Shown: positions 33,606 to 41,906 of the stretch, piece after piece
Numbering within the stretch: position 1 is the stretch's first letter
How the letters are laid out: every line of letters begins with the position of its first letter
Source of the DNA: Thalassospira lucentensis MCCC 1A00383 = DSM 14000
GTDB taxonomy: Bacteria > Pseudomonadota > Alphaproteobacteria > Rhodospirillales > Thalassospiraceae
Direction of reading: 5' to 3'
Assembly: GCF_000421265.1 (NCBI RefSeq)
Contig: NZ_ATWN01000011.1
Coordinates: 62,001-126,000 of the forward strand
Length of the DNA: 64,000 nt
The notes under the pieces: generated by a model
The model's database searches: none
What the model was told of the DNA's origin: nothing
Seen by the model: the letters and a program-made list of their open reading frames with translations, nothing else
Position numbers and translations under genes: made by a program

Positions 33606-34010
33606 TTATTCTTCGCCGCTGAGCAAACGCGATGCGACATTGATGTATTTTCGGCCCGCATCCTGGGCGGCATTGACCGTTTCGGCCAAGGTGCCTTCAA
33701 CGCGAACAGATGCCAGCTTAATCAACAAAGGTAAATTTACCCCTGCGATCACTTCGACATGGGCCTGTTCCATAATCGAAATCGCCAGATTGGACGGGGT
33801 TCCGCCAAACATGTCGGTCAACAAAACAACGCCTTTGCCACTGTCGACTTTTTCGACACTGGCCAGAATATCCGCACGACGTTGTTCCATGTCGTCATCC
33901 GGTCCAATACAGACCGCTTCGACATTTTCCTGCTCGCCCACAACGTGCTGCAAGGCAGATACGAACTCTTTCGCGAGATCGCCATGGGTGACAAGCACCA
34001 TCCCGATCAT
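33606..34010 (-). CDS. manX: PTS EIIA component, mannose family (regulatory)
   Basis: A 134-residue EIIA-Man domain protein. The phospho-acceptor is H9 in VLVTHGDLAKEF, and other family traits are VVLLTDMFGGTPSNLA and VIAGVNLPLLIKLAS. No EIIB, EIIC or EIID is attached or nearby, so it is the terminal acceptor of an incomplete PTS, as usual in alphaproteobacteria. There it signals carbon or nitrogen state through protein contacts. The start at 34010 follows GGAGAAA; the frame is open upstream into rapZ but without support. Confidence 0.92.
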   Translation of the reverse strand: MIGMVLVTHGDLAKEFVSALQHVVGEQENVEAVCIGPDDDMEQRRADILASVEKVDSGKGVVLLTDMFGGTPSNLAISIMEQAHVEVIAGVNLPLLIKLASVRVEGTLAETVNAAQDAGRKYINVASRLLSGEE

Positions 34011-34029
34011 GCAGTTTTCTCCATCTTCT

Positions 34030-34986
34030 TCACTCCCCCGAATTCGGTTCATCCGGCTTGTCACGATGACTGAGATGAACGTCATATCCCAGATCGGCAA
34101 TCCAGTCATTTAGTATCCGCGCAGTATAAACCGAACGGTGTTGGCCGCCCGTACACCCGATTGCGATGGTCAGATAACTCTTACCTTCGCGGGCATAGCG
34201 CGGCAAAATCGGCTCAAGCAGGTCCCGCAGCCCATCGACAAATCCGGCGAAATCCGGATCTTCTTCGATGTAATTTCCAACAGCTTTATTCAGTCCCGTC
34301 AAAAGACGAAGCTCGGGATCATAGTGCGGGTTGCGCAGAAAGCGAACGTCAAAAACCAGATCGGCCTCCGCAGGCACCCCCTGGCGGAACGAAAAGCTTT
34401 TGACAAAAACGGCCATACCTTCAGTTTCACCGATGTGAAACTGGTCTTGCAGGATCTTGCGCAGTTCGGCTGATTTCAGGCGCGATGTTTCTATGGTCAT
34501 GTCCGCCGTTGCGGCAATCGGTGCCATCAGGCGTTTTTCATGCTCGATCGCATCAACAAGTGGTCGATCATGCGCCAACGGATGGGGGCGGCGCGTTTCG
34601 GTAAACCGGCGCTGCAAAACCGACGTTTCGGCATCCAAGAAAACCACAAGCGGATCAACGCCCTGTTGATCGCGAAGCTCGGCAATGATTTTGACAAACT
34701 GATCAACACCAAAATCACGGGTTCGGATATCAAGACCAATCGCGGTGGGTTGTTCCGGGTGCTTGGCCCCGGAAATCAGCGCAGGCAACAATCGAAGCGG
34801 CAGGTTATCCACCGCATCAAACCCGAAATCTTCCAAAATCTTAAGCGAGGTCGTCCGTCCAGCACCAGAAACCCCGGTCACCAGAACCAGCCGGTTTTTG
34901 GCATCAGTATAATCAGCAGCAAAACCGTCACGCATATCGGATCGATCTTGCGGATTTTCTGGTGATTTTTCTGAACGTTCTTGCAA
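34030..34986 (-). CDS. rapZ: RNase adapter/nucleotide-binding protein RapZ
   Basis: A RapZ (YvcJ) protein of 318 residues from a TTG start. It has a Walker A-like GVSGAGRT near residue 38, where Arg replaces the usual Lys, the DNLP motif after GFDAV, and the C-terminal domain with IGCTGGQHRSVYTARIL. In E. coli RapZ guides RNase E to GlmZ; in other bacteria its role varies. The TTG at 34986 is preferred because AGGAAA precedes it; ATG 34935 is the alternative and lacks a clear ribosome site. It lies between hprK and manX in the PTS cluster. Confidence 0.92.
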   Translation of the reverse strand: MQERSEKSPENPQDRSDMRDGFAADYTDAKNRLVLVTGVSGAGRTTSLKILEDFGFDAVDNLPLRLLPALISGAKHPEQPTAIGLDIRTRDFGVDQFVKIIAELRDQQGVDPLVVFLDAETSVLQRRFTETRRPHPLAHDRPLVDAIEHEKRLMAPIAATADMTIETSRLKSAELRKILQDQFHIGETEGMAVFVKSFSFRQGVPAEADLVFDVRFLRNPHYDPELRLLTGLNKAVGNYIEEDPDFAGFVDGLRDLLEPILPRYAREGKSYLTIAIGCTGGQHRSVYTARILNDWIADLGYDVHLSHRDKPDEPNSGE

Positions 34987-35004
34987 AGCGGTTTCCTGTT
35001 GAAC

Positions 35005-35469
35005 TTAGGGTTCGAGCTGCATCTGACCCGTTGCGAGCGCCAAAGCTACCCCAATCTTGGCCTCAACCGCCAGATCAGATATGCAAAATTTCCACTTTGA
35101 AATTTCAATACCACACACAAGCTCGGTTTCCGGGACCGGCATGCGTTCGACATCGTCCGGATCATCAACAAGATCGACGATTAGGCGAACGTCGCCTTCA
35201 GGTTTAGTAGGCAATCCACGCACCACACCAATCCCACGCACTTCGCACAGTCCGGCGATCTGGGAGGGGGAACGTGCAATCAAACGTCCGTCGCGCGCAA
35301 CAAGGTCGGTTCTGTCATCGGAGATAAGCACTGCCCCCTTTGACATCAGGCGCAGCGACAAGCTGGATTTTCCGGCACCCGATGCCCCGCGCAACAAAAC
35401 AGCATGCGCGCCGATCAGGATACAATTTGCATGAATTTGGGACATAATGGAAAACGATGCTTGGCTCAT
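35005..35469 (-). CDS. hprK: HPr kinase/phosphorylase, short alphaproteobacterial form
   Basis: A 154-residue protein corresponding only to the C-terminal catalytic domain of HprK. The Walker A loop is GASGAGKS (residues 28-35), followed by LISDDRTDL and the family signature CEVRGIGVVRG. Lack of the N-terminal domain is normal in alphaproteobacteria. It phosphorylates HPr at S49 and so connects energy state to the PTS chain encoded downstream. It lies 87 bases after chvG, consistent with the chvI-chvG-hprK gene order. Confidence 0.93.
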   Translation of the reverse strand: MSQASFSIMSQIHANCILIGAHAVLLRGASGAGKSSLSLRLMSKGAVLISDDRTDLVARDGRLIARSPSQIAGLCEVRGIGVVRGLPTKPEGDVRLIVDLVDDPDDVERMPVPETELVCGIEISKWKFCISDLAVEAKIGVALALATGQMQLEP

Positions 35470-35556
35470 ACCGCCTTGTCAAACCCCAAACGCTGGGCCC
35501 TATCCACACGCATAGATAAATGACCGATTACTGAGGGTTTTCTGCCCCGTCACAGA

Positions 35557-37209
35557 TCAATCAAGCGGCAACCGAATGGTAAAGACAGCCCCTTTGACCT
35601 CATCATTAAGCACCCGATTCTGTGCGCTCAGTTCGCCATTATGAGCCGACATAATCCGCTTGGAGATTGATAACCCCAATCCAGAATGCTGACCGAACTT
35701 CTCGGTCGATGGGCGTTCGGTATAGAACCGGTTAAAGATCGCCTCTTCCTTGCCCGGCGGAATGCCCGGCCCGTCATCTTCGATCGTGATGATCGCCTGA
35801 TTCTTATCTCGCCATGCCCGCACGCGCACTTCCCCACCTTCGGGGGTAAAGGTAATCGCGTTTGAAATCAGGTTTCTAAACACCTGCGTCAATCGGCTTT
35901 CAAGGGCGGGAACAATCAGGTTTTCCGGCACCGCAACCTTGATGCGCGGCCCATCGGGGTTGGCATTGTAAAGTTCACCCATTGTTTGCAGAAGCGGGCG
36001 CAGGTCAACCTCTTCGGATTCGGTCCGCGACAGTTCGGCATCCATCCGCGAATAATCGGAAATATCGCTGATCAGTCGATCAAGACGCTGCACGTCTTCG
36101 GCGATGATTTCCATCAGTCGGCGTTGCCGTTCTGGATCTTTCAAACGTGTTGCGGTTTCCACCGCACTTCGAAGCGACGTCAGCGGGTTTTTAATCTCAT
36201 GCGCCACATCGGCGGCAAACCGTTCAATCGCATCCATACGATCCCACAGCGTTTCGGTCATATCGCGCAATGTCGTCGACAAATCGCCGATTTCATCGTT
36301 GCGATCCGACAAATCGGGGATGGCAAACTGACGGTTTTTACTGCGTCGGACCCGCTCGGCCGCACGCGCCAACCGGTTCAGTGGCCGCGTAATCACTCCG
36401 GCCAGATAGATCGACAGAAGAACCGTGATCCCAAAGGCAAAGACAAAGATTTTAAGGATATCCAGCCGCACGGCATGCAGGGCGGTTTCAATCGTATCGC
36501 CACTTTTGGTCATCATCACCGATGCCAAAACCTGTTTGAACCGGGCGACCGGCACCGACACCGACAACACCCGCCGTCCTTGCCCATCCACCCGGACAAC
36601 CCCGCGTGAATAGCCCGCAAGGGCTGCGCGCACTTCCGGATAATCGGCTGCACTGGCAACCGGCGGATCAACATAAAGCGGCAAGGGCTGATCGCCTTCA
36701 AACAGGGCGAGCAACCCATCGGTCAGATTGCGCATGACTTCGGCGAAAAAATCGTCATCGCCCGGTGCGGGAAGTTCTTCGGCCTGAATGGTGCCTGCCC
36801 CAAATGACTTGATGTTGCGACTGTCGGCAATCAGGTTGCCATTAACCGCAAACAAACGTGTGCGCGCACCGGTAATGCCGACAAGACGCCGCACCATTTC
36901 ACGCGCAACTTCAAGCTTCACCTGATTGGTCGCATCATCGCCGGAACTGACGGCAGATGTGGAAAGGGCTGCGGCATACATTTCCGCCTGAACCGCCATC
37001 GCCTCAAGCTCGGAATGGATCAATTCCTGCTTATAGCGGCCAAGATACAAAATCCCGGCAACGAGCACGAACAACGCCAGCGCATTTACCGCCAGAATAC
37101 GCCACGTCAGCGGGGAAAAAAGCCCGTGACGTTCTTCTATGCGTGCTGTGCGCGTTTCGTGCTGGACCGTTGTTTGGTCGTCGTTATCTTCGGCGGCAAA
37201 GTCGCTCAT
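35557..37209 (-). CDS. chvG: sensor histidine kinase ChvG (ExoS)
   Basis: A 550-residue membrane sensor kinase. Transmembrane helices lie at about 36-56 and 250-272, enclosing a periplasmic sensor domain. HAMP spans about 275-330. The phosphorylated histidine is H337 (DVAHEIKNPL), and the ATPase domain shows NLISNAITFTPEGG, DDGPGIP and GLGLSI. ChvG with ChvI controls acid response, envelope and exopolysaccharide in alphaproteobacteria. It is paired with the response regulator just upstream and leads into hprK. Confidence 0.93.
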   Translation of the reverse strand: MSDFAAEDNDDQTTVQHETRTARIEERHGLFSPLTWRILAVNALALFVLVAGILYLGRYKQELIHSELEAMAVQAEMYAAALSTSAVSSGDDATNQVKLEVAREMVRRLVGITGARTRLFAVNGNLIADSRNIKSFGAGTIQAEELPAPGDDDFFAEVMRNLTDGLLALFEGDQPLPLYVDPPVASAADYPEVRAALAGYSRGVVRVDGQGRRVLSVSVPVARFKQVLASVMMTKSGDTIETALHAVRLDILKIFVFAFGITVLLSIYLAGVITRPLNRLARAAERVRRSKNRQFAIPDLSDRNDEIGDLSTTLRDMTETLWDRMDAIERFAADVAHEIKNPLTSLRSAVETATRLKDPERQRRLMEIIAEDVQRLDRLISDISDYSRMDAELSRTESEEVDLRPLLQTMGELYNANPDGPRIKVAVPENLIVPALESRLTQVFRNLISNAITFTPEGGEVRVRAWRDKNQAIITIEDDGPGIPPGKEEAIFNRFYTERPSTEKFGQHSGLGLSISKRIMSAHNGELSAQNRVLNDEVKGAVFTIRLPLD

Positions 37210-37228
37210 TCAAACCCGCAAATTTGGT

Positions 37229-37251
37229 CGGGCCGGGAAAAACCCGGCCCG
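37229..37251 (-). other. stem-loop between chvI and chvG
   Basis: CGGGCCGGG (37229-37237) and CCCGGCCCG (37243-37251) are perfect 9-bp GC-only arms with an A5 loop (T5 on the minus strand), filling most of the 53-base gap between the regulator and kinase genes. No U tract follows on the minus strand. It may reduce kinase expression relative to regulator. Confidence 0.6.
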
Positions 37252-37262
37252 AAAACGTGGTG

Positions 37263-37979
37263 TCAGCCCGCTACTGTGGCTGTGTCACGATAACGATATC
37301 CCACGCCATACAAGGTTTCGATTTCCTTGAATTCGTCATCGGTTTCGCGGAATTTCTTACGCAGGCGTTTGATGTGACTGTCAATGGTACGGTCATCGAC
37401 ATAGATATGTTCGCCGTACGCCGCATCAATCAACTGATCACGGTTTTTAACGTGCCCCGGATGCTTGGCCAGCGCCTGAATAAGCAGGAACTCGGTCACC
37501 GTCAGGTTCACATGCAAGCCTTTCCAGCTGCACATGTGGCGCGACGGATCAAGCACAAGGTCACCACGCTGGACAACGTCATCCGAACCATTCGGACGAA
37601 CACCCCCGGCACGCATGATTTCCGCACGCCGCAACAAGGTGCGAATCCGTTCAATCAGCAAACGCTGGGAAAACGGCTTTTTGATATAATCATCCGCGCC
37701 CAGACGAAGGCCGGTCAATTCATCAACCTCGTCATCTTTTGACGTCAGGAAGATCACCGGCATCTGCGTTTTCTTGCGCAGATGGGTCAAAAGCTCAAGC
37801 CCATCCATACGGGGCATCTTGATATCCAGGACCGCCAGATCTGGCTCTTCCTTGGTCAGGGCGTGCAACGCCTCAGAGCCATCAGAATATGTAAGAACCT
37901 CATATCCTTCTTCTTCCAACGCCATCGATACAGACGTCAGGATATTCCGGTCGTCATCTACAAGTGCGATCTTGCTCAC
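37263..37979 (-). CDS. chvI: response regulator ChvI, OmpR family
   Basis: A 238-residue response regulator. The receiver domain (1-120) has the acidic pocket DDD (8-10), the phospho-acceptor D52 ([13 protein letters not shown]) and the conserved Lys in YIKKPF. The C-terminal OmpR-type winged helix covers about 140-235 ([17 protein letters not shown] and [15 protein letters not shown]). The start is a GTG preceded by GAGG. It is the first gene of the chvI-chvG-PTS series, so its promoter lies in 37980-38200. Confidence 0.94.
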   Translation of the reverse strand: MSKIALVDDDRNILTSVSMALEEEGYEVLTYSDGSEALHALTKEEPDLAVLDIKMPRMDGLELLTHLRKKTQMPVIFLTSKDDEVDELTGLRLGADDYIKKPFSQRLLIERIRTLLRRAEIMRAGGVRPNGSDDVVQRGDLVLDPSRHMCSWKGLHVNLTVTEFLLIQALAKHPGHVKNRDQLIDAAYGEHIYVDDRTIDSHIKRLRKKFRETDDEFKEIETLYGVGYRYRDTATVAG

Positions 37980-38294
37980 CTGAACCTCACCCTTTGGACA
38001 GATAAAATTTTCTCGTAACTCTCATAACTATACAAGTTACACCCCAATGTGGCGAAAAAATAACCTCCTGAGGCATAATTAAGGCCTCTTCTCTCATGGC
38101 TTTGCCAGCCCTGCCCATACTTGTATCAGTTGACTTTCCGCTGCGGGGACAAATAACAATCATCCGTTCGGAACGAACATGCCAATCAATCACAAACGCG
38201 CCGAACACCAAAATGATCCCTGACCCGCCGGGAGGCAGCCATTTTTTACTGGTTAAGCACCTATAGCCGCGTAACGCTCAGTCTGGCCGGGGTC
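37980..38294. promoter_or_regulatory. divergent intergenic region chvI / dctB
   Basis: 315 bases between the divergent chvI and dctB genes when dctB is started at its first ATG. The chvI-proximal part is AT-rich, with a TAACT/AGTTA-containing tract at about 38015-38040 that could hold the promoter. The last 75 bases (38217-38294) are open in the dctB frame and probably already coding. Confidence 0.5.
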
Positions 38295-40010
38295 ATGATC
38301 GCGGGGCTTGTGGTATGGCTTGCCGTCAGTTCCACCGGCAATCTGACAATCAATGAACTTGAAAAAACCGCACAGGCCCGTCTGGCCCTTTATGACAGCT
38401 CATTGCGCGCAGCCATCGACCGGTATCGCTATTTACCCTATGTCGTCTCGCGCCATCATCAGGTCATTGATGCCATTGCTGGCACCGGAAATGCCCACAC
38501 CGCCAGCCTGTATCTTGAAAAAGTCAATGGCCGGGCGGGCGCAGCAGCCCTTTATGTTCTTGATCAACGCGGCATGACGATTGCGTCGAGCAACTGGAAC
38601 ACCGCCGACAGTTTTGTCGGCGAAGATTACAGTTTCCGCCCCTATTTCAATCAATCCATTGCCGGGCATGAGGGCTTCTTTTTCGGGATCGGTGTTACAA
38701 CCGGACGGGCGGGGCTTTTCATTTCCACCCCAATAAGCCGCAATGATCAGATCATTGGCGTTGTCGTCGTCAAACTGGAACTCGACGAGTTGGAAAAGAA
38801 CTGGCAGGACGGTGGCGAGGTTGTCTTTGTCGCCGATGCCGATGGTGTGATTACACTGACCAGTCGGGGCGATTGGAAATACCGCACCTTGCTGCCTCTG
38901 TCGGCTGCGGATCGCGAACGCATTACACGCAACCGTCAATATGTTGGCGAAGACCTCAATAGCCTCGACATCGGCGGGCAAATTTCGGATGGCAAAGGCA
39001 CGCTTGCGATTGGGTCGGAACAGTTTCTGTATGATGTAAAGAAAATCGACGGCAGCGATTGGCGGATTTTCTATCTGACCTCCATGAGCGACGTCACCGC
39101 CCGTCAGGGCACCGTGATGCTGATCACCATCATTGCGTCCGGATTGATCATGTTGATCATTCTGTTCTTGCGCGAACGCGAATTAAAACTGGCCTCCCAA
39201 CGCGAAGCCCTTGAATTCGAACGCATTCAAAGTCTCAACACCCGCCTTGAAGAAGAAATCACTGAACGACGCAAAACCGAAAACGAATTGCGCGGCACAC
39301 AAAACGAACTGGTTCAGGCCGGGAAACTGGCGGCATTGGGCCAAATGTCGGCCGCCATCGCCCATGAAATCAATCAGCCGATTGCCGCCATTCGGACCTT
39401 CTGCGCCAGCGCCAAACTGATGATTGAACGCGGCAAGACTGAACAGCTTGATCAGAACATTTCACAAATTTCATCTTTGACCGAACGCATGGGTGCCATC
39501 ACCGGGCAGCTCAAGACATTTTCGCGCAAATCAACCGGGGTTCTCGAACCCGTTGACCTTAAGGTCGCCCTTGATAACGCCCTGCAGCTGCTAAGCCCGC
39601 AATTGGAAACGGAAAACTGTCAGCTTGAACGCCATGAACTTCGCATGCCGTTAATGGTCCATGCCGATCTGGTGCGAATTGAACAGGTTTGCGTCAATAT
39701 CATTCGCAATGCGCTTGATGCCATGATCGACAGCCCGAAAAAACGTCTTCGCATTGACCTAACGACGGCGGAGTCCAACGTGATCATGCGCATTTCCGAC
39801 ACCGGGCCGGGCATGGATGATGATGCACTGGCTCTTCTGTTTGATCCGTTCTTTACCACCAAGGACCCGGGACAGGGTGTCGGGTTGGGACTTTCGGTGA
39901 CATATGGCATTGTGCGTGACTTCGGCGGCAGCATAAAAGCCTATAACATGACGTCGGGTGGTGCGTGCTTTGAAGTCCGCCTGCCACTGCTTAGGGAACA
40001 AACATCGTGA
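38295..40010 (+). CDS. dctB: C4-dicarboxylate-type sensor histidine kinase DctB
   Basis: A DctB-family membrane kinase of at least 571 residues. It has an N-terminal membrane helix, a periplasmic double-Cache sensor domain (about 30-270), a second helix near 275-293 and a coiled coil (about 300-345). The kinase core has H357 (IAHEINQPIAAI), the Asn box NIIRNALDAM, DTGPGMD and GLGLSVTYGI. At the first ATG (38295) the leading helix is cut short. The frame is open to 38217, and GGGAGG at 38230-38235 stands five bases before an in-frame ATT at 38241 that would restore a full membrane anchor. The true start is thus uncertain. It overlaps dctD by four bases. Confidence 0.88.
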   Translation: MIAGLVVWLAVSSTGNLTINELEKTAQARLALYDSSLRAAIDRYRYLPYVVSRHHQVIDAIAGTGNAHTASLYLEKVNGRAGAAALYVLDQRGMTIASSNWNTADSFVGEDYSFRPYFNQSIAGHEGFFFGIGVTTGRAGLFISTPISRNDQIIGVVVVKLELDELEKNWQDGGEVVFVADADGVITLTSRGDWKYRTLLPLSAADRERITRNRQYVGEDLNSLDIGGQISDGKGTLAIGSEQFLYDVKKIDGSDWRIFYLTSMSDVTARQGTVMLITIIASGLIMLIILFLRERELKLASQREALEFERIQSLNTRLEEEITERRKTENELRGTQNELVQAGKLAALGQMSAAIAHEINQPIAAIRTFCASAKLMIERGKTEQLDQNISQISSLTERMGAITGQLKTFSRKSTGVLEPVDLKVALDNALQLLSPQLETENCQLERHELRMPLMVHADLVRIEQVCVNIIRNALDAMIDSPKKRLRIDLTTAESNVIMRISDTGPGMDDDALALLFDPFFTTKDPGQGVGLGLSVTYGIVRDFGGSIKAYNMTSGGACFEVRLPLLREQTS

Positions 40011-41401
40011 CGACCGACAATCAGACACCGCCGAAAAGTCAGGCACACATCATCATTGTTGATGACAATGAAGCCATGCGTGTGTCGCTGGCGCAATGGC
40101 TGGAACTGTCTGATTTTGAGGTCACTGTCTATGCTGACGCCCGTGATGCGCTTGGCGATATTACATCTGATTTCGCCGGTGTGGTTCTGACCGATGTGAA
40201 AATGCCCAAAATGGACGGCATCAGTTTCACCAAATCGGTTCTTGCCACCGATGGCGACATACCGGTGATCCTGATGACCGGGCACGGCGATGTGCCCATG
40301 GCCGTCGAGGCGATGAAAAGCGGCGCCTATGATTTCGTCGAAAAACCGTTTGAGCCCAAAGACATTGTCGAAAGCCTCGAACGCGCGATTGAAAAGCGCC
40401 GTCTTGTCATTGAAAACCGCCAACTGCGCCGCCAGATTGCCCATCGCGGCAGCCTTGATGGCCGCCTGATCGGCAACAGCAAACAGATGTACGCGCTAAA
40501 GGAAGAAATCGCCAATATCGCCGCAACCGAAGTGCCGGTTCTGATTTCTGGCGAAACCGGCACCGGCAAGGAACTGGTCGCACGCGCCATTCATGACCTC
40601 AGTGACCGACGCGATGAAAAGTTCGTCGCGGTCAATTGTGCTGCCATCCCGGAAAGTACTGCTGAAAGTGAATTGTTCGGCCATGAAAAAGGAGCCTTCA
40701 CCGGGGCGGCTGGGCAGCGGATTGGCTGGATTGAACATGCCATCAAAGGCACGCTTTTTCTCGACGAGATATCAAGCATGCCACTCGCCCTTCAGGCCAA
40801 ACTGCTACGCGTGATCGAGCAGCGCGAAGTCGTGCGTGTCGGATCAAATTCACCGGTTAAAGTTGATTTTCGCCTGATTTGTGCCACCAACGAAAACCTG
40901 ACCGACGCGGTTTCCGCCCGACAGTTTCGCGAAGACCTGATGTTTCGCATCAATACGTTCGAACTGGCAATCACGCCTTTGCGTGATCGCACCGATGACA
41001 TTGCCCTTCTGTTTGATATTTTTGCCGAACGTGCCGCTGAACGGTTTGAACGCCCCTATGACCGACCGGCACCATCCTTGATCGGGCAGCTTAAAAAACA
41101 CGAATGGCCGGGCAATGTCCGTGAACTCAAAAACCTCGCGGAACGCTATGTTCTGCTTGTCGGCAGCCCCGAAGATAGATTCCAGCGACTGTTCAAAGGC
41201 GGCTTTAATCTGGCAGAACCGGTTGCAAACGCGTTGGCACTTGCCGATCAGGTCAAACATTTTGAAGAACGCCTGATCCGCGATGCACTGGACCGTCACG
41301 ATGGCAACGTCAAATCGGTGATGGAAGAACTCGATATTCCCCGGCGCACGCTCAATGAAAAAATGAAAAAGCTGAACATTCGGCGCGACAAAATCGTCTA
41401 G
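40007..41401 (+). CDS. dctD: sigma-54-dependent response regulator DctD
   Basis: A 464-residue NtrC-family activator. The receiver has D63 (LTDVKMPKMDG), and the AAA+ domain has the Walker A GETGTGKE. The sigma-54 contact loop GAFTGA at residues 229-234 is intact. A Fis-type helix-turn-helix lies at the C-terminus (about 425-460, GNVKSVMEELDIPRRTLNEKM). The GTG start overlaps the dctB stop (GTGA). It should activate the sigma-54 promoter found 150 bases downstream at 41550-41566, in front of the TAXI-TRAP genes. Confidence 0.93.
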   Translation: MTTDNQTPPKSQAHIIIVDDNEAMRVSLAQWLELSDFEVTVYADARDALGDITSDFAGVVLTDVKMPKMDGISFTKSVLATDGDIPVILMTGHGDVPMAVEAMKSGAYDFVEKPFEPKDIVESLERAIEKRRLVIENRQLRRQIAHRGSLDGRLIGNSKQMYALKEEIANIAATEVPVLISGETGTGKELVARAIHDLSDRRDEKFVAVNCAAIPESTAESELFGHEKGAFTGAAGQRIGWIEHAIKGTLFLDEISSMPLALQAKLLRVIEQREVVRVGSNSPVKVDFRLICATNENLTDAVSARQFREDLMFRINTFELAITPLRDRTDDIALLFDIFAERAAERFERPYDRPAPSLIGQLKKHEWPGNVRELKNLAERYVLLVGSPEDRFQRLFKGGFNLAEPVANALALADQVKHFEERLIRDALDRHDGNVKSVMEELDIPRRTLNEKMKKLNIRRDKIV

Positions 41402-41549
41402 GGTCTGAACCCAACATCCGGCATGCAAGCGGCGCAAACATCGGCAATAATCCGCCGATCAAATACGGAAAATCAGCAAGATTTCGCCGATTTGGCAAAT
41501 TCGACCAATTCAAGCAATTGATTTATAACAGTAATTTTAATTCTCTTAT

Positions 41550-41566
41550 TTGGCATACACATTGCA
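41550..41566 (+). promoter_or_regulatory. sigma-54 promoter (-24/-12)
   Basis: TTGGCATACACATTGCA matches the -24/-12 consensus: TGGC and TTGC blocks with the correct spacing (GG to GC 10 bases apart). It lies downstream of dctD, whose product has an intact GAFTGA loop, and upstream of the TAXI-TRAP genes. Confidence 0.8.
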
Positions 41567-41615
41567 CATCCGAGTACCAAAATGATAAAATAACGAAAAC
41601 AAGGGAGGATACCTG

Positions 41616-41652
41616 ACAGCCAGCCCACAATGGGCGGTATGTTATTGGCTGT
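41616..41652 (+). other. compound hairpin in TAXI-TRAP leader
   Basis: Outer arms ACAGCCA (41616-41622) and TGGCTGT (41646-41652) enclose an inner stem GCCCA/TGGGC (41623-41627 with 41631-41635). It begins about 40 bases after the predicted transcription start. It could be a leader structure; no known riboswitch family is recognised. Confidence 0.4.
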
Positions 41653-41906
41653 TGCGCATTTCACCTTTTTTCATAAGATTTCAGCGATCTGCCTGTTGAA
41701 CAATGCTCTTTTGCATGTCCTTCTGGCAGGGTTCCGTTGGCTGGCGCACATTATGCGAAACATGTCAGCATTTCACGGTGTCGCGATTGAAATCCAAAAA
41801 TAACAGGCCCCGAAAAAGGGTCGTTTTCGATCCCAAAGATCAATCGTTTTGAAATGATCTTTTGAATATCTCGACGCACCACGCGTTAACCTAAGGGAGG
41901 ACTACC

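Larger units (their letters stand above)
41402..41906 (+). promoter_or_regulatory. control region of the TAXI-TRAP operon
   Basis: 505 bases without a convincing gene. In order they hold two CGCCGAT direct repeats 32 bases apart (41453 and 41485), a sigma-54 promoter (41550-41566), a compound hairpin (41616-41652), and a second hairpin AAGATCA/TGATCTT (41836-41842 with 41855-41861). A GGGAGG ribosome site precedes the ATG at 41907. The implied 5' leader is about 330 bases, unusually long. Confidence 0.6.

Noticed and set aside
41614-41700. tiny leader ORF after GGGAGG in the TAXI leader
   Set aside because: It would need a CTG start and the 28-residue translation shows no coding character.
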